The notes under the pieces were generated by a model. That model had not been told where the DNA came from. It ran no database searches and was given only the letters and a program-made list of their open reading frames with translations. This document shows positions 34,379-42,273 of a stretch of 64,000 bases of DNA, piece after piece. How positions within the stretch are numbered: position 1 is the stretch's first letter; every line of letters starts with the position of its first letter. Location of the stretch: the NCBI GenBank assembly GCA_031310005.1, contig CM062383.1, forward strand, positions 186,001-250,000, written 5' to 3'. The DNA comes from Dactylellina haptotyla. Taxonomy: Eukaryota; Ascomycota; Orbiliomycetes; Orbiliales; Orbiliaceae. A program made the position numbers and the translations under genes.

Positions 34379-35071
34379 TTACAGGTACATGGCCAATAAT
34401 CCAAAGACGGGGAGAACTCCCATAGCGGCAGCGAGTTTGTTGCTCGAGGCGGCATTCGGGGATGTTGTTGCACTAGATCCTGTCGAGGCACTGGTTCCGG
34501 TGGGATCGCTCACGGTCCTTGTAGGGATGGGGGCGGAAGTAGTAGAAGTGGGAGAAGAAGTAGAGCTCTCCTGGGCCGCGATGGGAACGATAGGGTCGAT
34601 GCAGCGGGCTTTGGTCGGGTCGCCTTCGGTATTGCTTGGGAAGCTGGCGTTCTGGAACAAGATGAAGCCGTCCTTATCCAGATTGCAACAGCTAATTCCT
34701 TCTTTGTTTCTGATACCGTCACCGATAAAACCGCCTCCGGCTGGGCAAGAGACCTCGCCCTCTTCGGCTGGAGTGCCAGATGTGTCGAAGCTGAACTTCG
34801 CAAATGTTTCTTTAAACAAGGGATCTGAGCAATTGTCACTCAAAGATGCTTCATGAGTGACGGAACAGCAGTAGTTATCGTAGCCCTTGATCCAGTTTCC
34901 GCAGGCGCCTCCAATACACTGGCCGGAACCGCAGACTGGGTAAGCGCTGGAAGTAGGGCACTCGCCAGGACATGGCGATGGTTCCTTGAAGAAGAAGACG
35001 TATCGCTCTCCATAAGTACGCAGCGCGGCCGCTGTGACGATGAGAGTACCGAAGACAGTGATCTTGAGCAT
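34379..35071 (-). CDS. Secreted Cys-rich protein with GPI-anchor-like tail
   Basis: A single-exon frame of 230 residues. An N-terminal hydrophobic signal (MLKITVFGTLIVTAAAL) is followed by about 12 cysteines between residues ~34 and 157, including two CC pairs. A Ser/Thr/Pro-rich stalk covers ~165-210. The end has Asn/Ser residues followed by a hydrophobic tail (MGVLPVFGLLAMYL), the layout of a GPI-anchored cell-wall protein. I do not recognise the Cys-rich domain as a named one. It lies convergently against the end of the array member at 33946. It probably acts at the cell surface. Confidence 0.75.
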   Translation of the reverse strand: MLKITVFGTLIVTAAALRTYGERYVFFFKEPSPCPGECPTSSAYPVCGSGQCIGGACGNWIKGYDNYCCSVTHEASLSDNCSDPLFKETFAKFSFDTSGTPAEEGEVSCPAGGGFIGDGIRNKEGISCCNLDKDGFILFQNASFPSNTEGDPTKARCIDPIVPIAAQESSTSSPTSTTSAPIPTRTVSDPTGTSASTGSSATTSPNAASSNKLAAAMGVLPVFGLLAMYL

Positions 35072-36576
35072 TTCGAAAGCTATAAAAATGGTAGTGGGAA
35101 TTTCAAAAAAAGATCAGAAAGTATTCTCTATTACGAGAGATCTATCCACTTCGAGGCTGCGGTGATTGATAATTCGGAACTCTCTTTCGCGCGACCTATT
35201 GCGGGTATGCAGCCATATTTATGTACACCCAACTGTGCACGGGACAGTGATAGATTGCGCATTTAAGCCCAAGCTAGCGGGAGCCCCTGTGAATCCGCTA
35301 ACTTATTTTCTTCTGTGAAACCATTCCAGATTTCGGTACCTTCTCTCAGCCGCACCTTGGCCCAAATGCCAAAATCCATCGAGATCTCACTAACTATGCT
35401 CTGGGGATGTTGATTGGTTTCAATTAACGAAGCGGCGCCAGCGTGTTTAGCACTGTTACGCAGGAAATATCCATGTTCGGACCCTCCGAATAGAGGTGTT
35501 TTTCGAAATCCTCCTCGAAATTGTTGGATTTTTTGATCCTGCGCCAAGGGCTAGGCGCAATTAGCAAGCTTTCCCAGTTGGACGCCCGCCACTCATCCAT
35601 CAATTCGCCCACTCAGACGAGACTTATGAAATTTGCATGCACTTTGATCGGATTGAGAAGTTCAATAGGTGGTCATCCGAAGGGGCTTTCGCTCGAGTTT
35701 TGTTTCGTATTTTGCCTCCTGCGCGGACAACCTTGCATTTGAAGGATCATGTCTTTTGGACGTCTTTCCGATCGAAGTAGACTTGGCGCTAGCCAAGCCG
35801 CCGGGCAGCTGTCAGTTCCTCCCAGCTTATTACTAGCCATAGATGACTAACTTGTCAAAGCTTGATATTTTTCTAAAAAATCTTAAGGGATCTCACTATC
35901 AGAATGTTTGGAGAATCCGGGTGCTGGTAACGGTCTTGCCGTGTCTGTAGAAAAATAAAGCGCGAACCGATTAGACGCCAAGGTCTATGATCCATTGAAA
36001 CTATAAAAGATTAACTGCCTAATACTTTCATATGAAAAGCCTGTATGGACAAATATTATTAAATAAAAAGATACAGACAACCAAGAGCATATTTTTCTTA
36101 ATTTTTTGGGCAGTTGCATACTTCAGACCGTGAGAAACCAGCCAGTTCGGAGGGACATGCGCCATATAATCATACCTCCAGATTCTGAAAGAATGTTGAA
36201 CTATCAAACAGGAACCTTCAGCGAAAAGTATTTCACTCCCGCGAGAATCTTCAAACCCATTCGGGGCCTTATCAGCGGAGTTGCAAGGGACGCAGTGACG
36301 TTCGCGATCGAAATGTCGCAAATTTGGCGACAGGACGAAACCGGACAATTGATAAATCCGCATATACGAATCAAGAATTGGTGATGTAAGAGGTAAGCAC
36401 GGAAGGTTGGGCCTCAAGCGATCTAAATTCCAAACAGCCTGGATATATTTATTGGGACTTGCTTGATTATCTTCAATTTATCTTACGTGAACTTCTCTAG
36501 CAACTTGGATCGAAAGTTTTTCTTTGTTATTCAAATTCGCCACCAGCTCGCCACTGCAACTAAGCACAAGCCAACT
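35072..36576. other. Gap with weak coding relics
   Basis: It starts with the promoter of the GPI-like gene. On the minus strand, 35263-35612 holds two overlapping frames that read protein-like (MDEWRASNWESLL in one, DFGIWAKVRLREGTEIW in the other), suggesting a decayed gene with a frameshift that I cannot name. On the plus strand, 36157-36384 is a 75-codon frame starting MRHIIIPP with QIWRQDE near its end, possibly a far-diverged array member. Neither is strong enough to call as a gene. Confidence 0.25.
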
Positions 36577-36858
36577 ATGCCGTGCGTTCCCGCCTCCGAG
36601 ATCTTACGATTGAGTTTCCCGTACTATCGAGGCGGTTTCGAAGATTTGTTCTTCCTTGAAAGACACATCCGCCGAGGATTTGCAAATTATTGGAATTATA
36701 TCGTTGCATCGGAGAAAGCAATTGAGAATAGGAATTTCTTGCGACATCGAAAGCTCATTGGCATTTTCTACAGGGGGCATACGAAGCCACACCCAACCAA
36801 TGAAATAAGTATTGTGGAGAGAATTCGCCAAGCGCAAACTAAGCGAGTCGCGAACTAA
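36577..36858 (+). CDS. MPC-family small protein, subtype II
   Basis: An intronless 93-residue frame starting MPCVPASEIL. It shows the complete subtype II pattern: an aromatic segment YYRGGFEDLFF at 16-26, the core NYWNYI at 37-42, a charged middle, and SIVERIRQAQ near 78-87. Compared with the next frame (36934), the Tyr-Tyr-x-Gly-Gly segment and the core Trp (residue 39) fall at equal positions, so the two are probably a recent-to-middling duplication. There is no signal peptide. The function is unknown. Confidence 0.65.
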   Translation: MPCVPASEILRLSFPYYRGGFEDLFFLERHIRRGFANYWNYIVASEKAIENRNFLRHRKLIGIFYRGHTKPHPTNEISIVERIRQAQTKRVAN

Positions 36859-36933
36859 CCTTCGGTGGAGATCAAACCGTTGTAACGTAGCTCAGTTATC
36901 AGCACCCTAAGAGTTTTTTGCTTGGCCTCCGCA

Positions 36934-37176
36934 ATGACCTGTCTGCCTCTTGTTGAAATCGACAGACTCAACTTTTTTCTTTATTATGGAGGTTACTTTG
37001 ACTGGTTTCGACTAGATAAGGACACACGGAGGACGGTTGTGAACTTTTGGGACAGCCGGGTTGCTTTCGAAAGGGAAGAAACGCAAAGATTGGTCCGCAT
37101 GCGCTTTTGTAGCTCTAATAAATCTGACGGGGAAAGTCTTGCAAGGGGAATCGAAATAGCCAACGCGCGTCCGTGA
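36934..37176 (+). CDS. MPC-family small protein, subtype II (MTCLP)
   Basis: An intronless 80-residue frame starting MTCLPLVEIDRL. LYYGGYFDWF is at 16-25 and the core NFWDSR at 37-42, matching the 36577 copy position for position. The end, LARGIEIANARP, is a weakened form of the C-terminal motif. It begins 75 bases after the previous stop and in the same frame. There is no signal peptide. The function is unknown. Confidence 0.63.
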   Translation: MTCLPLVEIDRLNFFLYYGGYFDWFRLDKDTRRTVVNFWDSRVAFEREETQRLVRMRFCSSNKSDGESLARGIEIANARP

Positions 37177-37426
37177 TGAGAATAGCTCCGCTTCTCAGTT
37201 CAGATAACACCTAAATCCGTCGTTCTCACCGTAGGGTGGACGATATGGTGTGCCAGCGCAAATACGAGCCTCGACAGCAGAATATAAGCCACACAAGACC
37301 GCCATCGCGAAGTGAGATAGTTATAGGTCTGGCTATAGGGCTGTCAATTCTGTTTTTCGTGGCAAGGGCGCATCGAGATTAAGTGCGGGCCGCCTCCCAT
37401 CATTACGTCTAGCCCTGAATGTCGAC

Positions 37427-37651
37427 ATGACATGCATTCCGTCAACTTCCGTGCACTGCAGACGCCACCTACTTCTCCGAGCTCGAGTAGGACTCGATTT
37501 AAAATTCCAACGAGTTGGTAGACGCAACCGCGTGGTCATCTTTTGGGAGTACATCCGCAAGAGAGACGAGGCCCTTTACGAATACCTTTTATTAGACCGA
37601 TTCGAGTTCGGGTTGATGTGTGTGCAGTTTGGCGACAGCGATCACCTTTAA
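37427..37651 (+). CDS. MPC-family small protein, subtype II (MTCIP)
   Basis: An intronless 74-residue frame starting MTCIPSTSV. A basic N-terminal third (several Arg) leads to the core IFWEYIRKRDEAL at 38-50. The protein ends soon after a Phe/Leu-rich stretch and lacks the Arg-Ile-Arg motif. It is predicted soluble and basic. The function is unknown. Confidence 0.58.
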   Translation: MTCIPSTSVHCRRHLLLRARVGLDLKFQRVGRRNRVVIFWEYIRKRDEALYEYLLLDRFEFGLMCVQFGDSDHL

Positions 37652-37759
37652 TCTAGAGATTCAACACGCACAAACACTATCCGGCATCCTCTGCTCTCTC
37701 AACCGGCAACCACTATCGATAGCCACTCACAAGTTCTTCAATTCTGAAACACCAAAATT

Positions 37760-38008
37760 ATGCCGTGCCCCCCGATAGGCGTTGATAAAACGCATCTCCT
37801 TCTATTATTCGAGATGTTCCTGGATGCGCAACGCTGGGACCCCAAGTCGTCCCCATCCCGGGTGCACTCCTATTTTTGGCAGGCTGTCGCGGAGTCTGAA
37901 CGGGTTTTCGATGCAAGTTTCCAGCCCAATACTACCTCACAAACTGCGAGTGAAGGGCCAACACAAGCAAATATTCTCAGGAGAATTCGAGCTCAAAATA
38001 TATGCTGA
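37760..38008 (+). CDS. MPC-family small protein, subtype II
   Basis: An intronless 82-residue frame starting MPCPPIGVD. The core YFWQAVAESE is at 38-47, and the C-terminal motif NILRRIRAQN at 72-81 ends the protein almost exactly. A polar Thr/Ser/Gln spacer separates the two motifs. There is no signal peptide. The function is unknown. Confidence 0.62.
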   Translation: MPCPPIGVDKTHLLLLFEMFLDAQRWDPKSSPSRVHSYFWQAVAESERVFDASFQPNTTSQTASEGPTQANILRRIRAQNIC

Positions 38009-38282
38009 ACGAGGTGTTGAAAATGCCTAACCCCACTTGAGTGTTTTCCGTCAATTCTATTTGGTATTCAGTCATCGCGAGACACAATCAGATCGAGCGG
38101 ATTTTCGCGAATTTTCCCTTCTCTTGGTAGTTTTTTCAACTCGATTTGTATTGATATATCAATCTGCTTGACTGTGACGGGTTTGTCTCTTCTTTTCAAC
38201 CTCGCAAATCGGTATCTCCTCCAACTGGAGCGAACCGTGTTATCACCAAACCGCCTCCAAAAAGAAAGAAGGGAGAAACGGA

Positions 38283-38573
38283 ATGCGTTGCTTTCCTGTT
38301 TTTCAACCTCTCACTCCAGCCTCGGCAGATATTTGCACACAAGGCCTTTCACCAAAGACGATCGCACGCGGACTCCACGAAAGCCTTGGCTCAGCAAGTG
38401 TGATTTCTTTGTTAAATATCGCGAAGCGAAGGCGCCCAGGATATCTTCTTCCGCCCGCTGGTCCTAGAATTTTCCCTGCACGCGGACTGATTTCCCACAG
38501 TCAAACTATGAACGGGCCCAAGTGGCGCAACAGCGCTTCTGAGCTGCAACTGGCGAACTACACCCTTGATTGA
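38283..38573 (+). CDS. Possible MPC-family member (MRCFP)
   Basis: A 96-residue frame starting MRCFPVFQP, at the right end of the array and on the same strand. The core Trp motif and a clear Arg-Ile-Arg motif are missing; a weak ELQLANY lies near the end. An overlapping plus-strand frame (38168-38467) makes the call uncertain. It may be a decayed or chance frame. Confidence 0.33.
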   Translation: MRCFPVFQPLTPASADICTQGLSPKTIARGLHESLGSASVISLLNIAKRRRPGYLLPPAGPRIFPARGLISHSQTMNGPKWRNSASELQLANYTLD

Positions 38574-38922
38574 CTCCTGGCAGGACTTCTAGTATATCAA
38601 AACAATTGAAGTGTACCTTAATCAAATTCTTTCCTTGCGTATCTATGTTCGATAAATACAGTAGCCAACCAAAAACAAAACCAAAGCATATTTAACACCA
38701 TTCCTTCCGCCAGTAAACTCCGGTTTGTTTAAGAAAGATATACGTTTTCTAGTCTAAAAAGAAACTCCGGCTGCTTCATCAAGCCCGGAATCTGATACGC
38801 CTTTTCGTCTCCTCTTCGGTATCATCATTTTCAGTTGCTTCAGCTGGTAGTGGAGCAGAAAATAGTGGTCGAAAGTTGCTCACTCCTTGAGTTTCTGTTC
38901 AAGATAATCAGTTGGTATAAAT

Positions 38923-39646
38923 TCATAATATGGTCTTGCCATGCTCTAAGAAAGGGCTATTACCCTTTTCCTTCTTCTTTTTATTCTTTTTCTTGTTCTT
39001 TTTCTTAGGATCACGTTTTAGCAGTTTTGTTTCGGTTTCTTCTTCCTCAGTTGAGGTCGAGGCATCCGCAGTAGCAATATCTTCAGTTGCTTCGGCTGGT
39101 GGTGGAACATCGGGTGGTGTTATAGCATTGTTTTTTCCTTGGGGGACTATTTCGGATAATGAATGAGTATTAGTTCTGTATTCTAACTAAACTTTAGTAA
39201 AAGAGTTACTAACAAGTCTTCTTCTTGTTCTTCTTCTTCTTCTTCTTGTTCTTTTTCTTGGGGTCGCGTTTCATCAGTTTTGTTTCAGGTTCTTCTTCTT
39301 CTTCAGTTGAGGCATCCGCAGTAGCGACGTCGTCAGCTGCTTCAACTGGTGGTGGAACATCTGGCGGTGTTATAGCATTGTTCTTTCCTTGGGGGACTGT
39401 TTAAGATAATGAAATTAGTATCATTTTTAAACAACTAGGCTTTAGGAAACGGTTACTAACACGTCTTCTTCTTGTTCTTCTTCTTCTTCTTCTTCTTATT
39501 CTTTTTCTTAGGATCGCGTTTCATCAGTTTCGTTTCAGGTTCTTCTTCTTCCTCAGTTGAGGCATCCGCAGTAGCAACATCGTTAGCTGCTTCAACTGGT
39601 GGTGGGACATCGGGCGGTGTTATAGCATTGTTCTTTCCTTGGGGGA
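38923..39646 (-). repeat. Three tandem exon-intron repeat units
   Basis: Three near-identical units of about 250-260 bases, each an exon of 183-224 nt plus its intron. All begin just after the same acceptor context (CAG or TAG, then TCCCCCAAGGAAA). The first two end at the same donor context (CTTG or CGTG, then GTTAGTAAC). Introns are also related in sequence, so whole exon-intron units were duplicated. The two inner exons are multiples of three and symmetric in phase. Confidence 0.85.
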
Positions 39647-40293
39647 CTGTTTCAAACAATAAATTAGTATAATTAGAAACAAACGATGCTGTGATCTGGT
39701 TAGACTTTAAAAAACAGTTACTAACATGTTTTTTCCTTCTTCTTCTTATTCTTCTTTCCCTTCTTCTTTTTTTTTGGTTCACGTTTCTTGAGTTTTCTCT
39801 CGGGTTCGGCGTCAACGGTCTTCGCGGCAGTAGATTCCTCCTTGGCCGATTCTAGGGCGAAAGCACCATAAAATGGTTTCTTTCCGCCTTCGCATTGTAT
39901 AACACATATGCTCTTTATATCGCCGGAGGTTCCGCTGCAGCTCAAACTGCCAGGAACTGAAAGAACCCCACCGCTAACCTTCAAACCTTTCTCCTCGTAT
40001 GTTCCATCAATATTTGTGTCAATACTGCAGCTGGTGAGTTTTTCACTCAAAGTGAGGGTTTCACCGGGAGACAACTTGGGCAAAATGTTCTTGGATACCA
40101 TCTTGGCGATACTAGCTGCAATACTGCTTTCGCGTAGAGGGATGCCCTTGATATTTGGCTCATCGGTCGCAAAATAAGTATTGCCGGCATGATCACCTCG
40201 GCTACCACGACCTTTATGATCTTTGGTAGACCGAGCGGAAACCGTCGCCGTTGCGCTTAAAATGGCAACGGCGAAGGCCGCGTTAAAACGCAT
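38923..40293 (-). CDS. Secreted Lys-rich repeat protein built from duplicated exons
   Basis: Exons 40293-39726, 39646-39461, 39396-39214 and 39146-38923 join in phase 1 into 386 residues. A signal peptide (MRFNAAFAVAILSATATVSA) and an ~150-residue unique domain with four or more Cys (SCSID, SLSCSG, SICVIQCEGG) come first. Each later exon repeats one module: FPQGKNNAITPPDVPPP, an acidic Glu run, L-(M/L)-K-R, then a Lys/Asn run. The end of exon 1 carries the same Lys module. Lys-Arg pairs in every module are possible kexin (KEX2) sites. The unique domain is not recognised; an effector-like or wall-associated role is a guess. A TATA-like site lies ~200 bases upstream. Confidence 0.75.
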
Positions 40294-40494
40294 CTTGAAC
40301 GGGTTCTCTCAAGTTGCCTGAAACCGCGATCTTCGCTAGAATAAAAAATGAATGTATGTTGAGTTTGAGATATTTGGAACAATATCTCTCCTCAAATGAA
40401 ATTTAAAAAAAATGAATGGATGTAGGTAGATAATGAGAGTGAGGCAGAGCCGTGGGGGACAAAGAGAAGTCAGACTGTGGATGACGAGTGACTC

Positions 40495-40504
40495 TATATA
40501 AATA
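40495..40504 (-). promoter_or_regulatory. TATA-like element
   Basis: On the minus strand this reads TATTTATATA, about 200 bases upstream of the ATG at 40293. It could be the TATA box of the Lys-rich secreted protein. The distance assumes a long leader or an unseen 5' intron. Confidence 0.35.
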
Positions 40505-42273
40505 CATATTCCGTAGGTGATACTATCACTCCTCAGCGGCCTTGAGAACAGTTGTTAGCAGTTTTACGAAGTAGCATTTACATTTCAATCCATGAATATT
40601 AATCTGCATCTAGACACTCGGCAATGGGCAAAACCAGGGAGCAGGAAGCTTCTTGGGGTGGCTGTCGCGATAGACAACCTCGATAAGCTAGAGTATTATG
40701 TTGTATTATCTATCTTTAGATATCGTGACCGAGGATATGAAGTAATCCGATCTTGTTTTCTCTCTATCAGGCAATTACAGATGCAGGTAAAATGCCGAAG
40801 AACCGAATATTAACAAAACCTGGAGATATTTGATAAGATTCCGTGGCGTGTAGGCAAGTTCGATTCTTGGTAAAAACTGTTCTTAAGTTCTGGGAAGGTA
40901 TTTGCAGCTCCGACTGCGATCACAGCTAAAGGCGTCACAACATGTGCACAACCAAAACGTCCAGTCCGCCATATCGAATCAGGCCTAATCGCTTATTTTC
41001 AACTCAGGGTTCCCGCAGGTTGCAACGGTCGTTCGGCTAGTAAGTAATTATTGTACTACCGTAGAAGATGGCTTAAGCTTCGGCTGACATGGGCTTTTCC
41101 TAGACAAGAAATATTTCGAAGACATCGGCTTCAGCGGTTAGTTGGGAAAATCGGACAAGTCGTTTGTTTTATGCTTAAGGTAGCTATCTTAGGCTGCTGT
41201 TATCATTACCATATCCAGGTTTCGGTTTCTCGGTTCGCTTAGAATGGGTAAGCCAACCGGCTTAATATGTTGAGTTGTCAACTTCCAGGTATTGACTTGG
41301 TATATTTACGGCCCTGTATTATATTTTCAGATCAACCTGAAGCTTAAATGTAATCAAATGAGTTCGTGATGGAATATTGTATTGTATTCACATAACTTTT
41401 CTATCTGCTCCTGTTTTTGATTTGCGAAAATACTTATCTATCAAAATAGAATATTTTTAAGGGTCCAAGCGAACGTGCAACACAATCTAGGTAAGCCCGG
41501 GCCCAAGGCGATACCTACTGATAGGGTTCCGGGATTCTAATCTTCCCTTTCCCAGGAATTTGCTTGCCGAATTTGATGCTAAGCTAATACAAGAAAACTC
41601 CAGAGCCTGAAAATATTGTTGGCTTTGCCGCTAACATTAACTAACGCATGGTTACATCCGGCTCCCCAAACTCTTCCGGGGCTTGTGCACATTAGCGTCA
41701 TAGTGTCTAACCTCGTCGCCGGAAATTACCCCGGATGAACATGAACCGGACCATATTTCAATATTCCATCGCATCGCAGTTCTTATTCTATAAAAAGTGG
41801 TTTCGCTATGCATTGCCCCTGGCTAGGTGGATAAGGGTGACTTTAGTTTTCCTTTTCGATCATTCTGAACAGAATCGCGTAGATACGGATCTCTGATACA
41901 CACATCCAGAACTATTGGGATTGGGAGACACAAGAATATTGACGCCATAATATAACATGAGCATCTTGAGACAACTAAGGCGGTCACTCGTCACCTGTTG
42001 GAGTCCATAAATATTCCCGAACGAATTCTAACTGCTCAATCACGGAAGCCAGATATAGTTTTAGGTTAGGCCCATTAGACTTATATATCCCCTGGAATAT
42101 CTGGCATCTGGAAAAGGTCTTGATTTTCTACACTCGAGTCATGAGTTTACATACATCGAATAGGAATGCCGTTCAAAGAACAATTATCTGTCAGTGGTGG
42201 GCACCTTCGGCCAAGATTTGGGGTTCGGGTTGGGTGGAAACGATCTTATCTCTGTATCTCGATCATTCGGAAA
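40505..42273. other. Gene-free stretch
   Basis: About 1.8 kb with only short frames below about 75 codons and no motif. It separates the Lys-rich gene's promoter from the end of the glycosidase gene. Confidence 0.5.

Noticed and set aside
34227-34856. 209-codon plus-strand frame
   Set aside because: It is antisense to the Cys-rich GPI-like gene, which has a signal peptide, ordered cysteines and a GPI-like tail.
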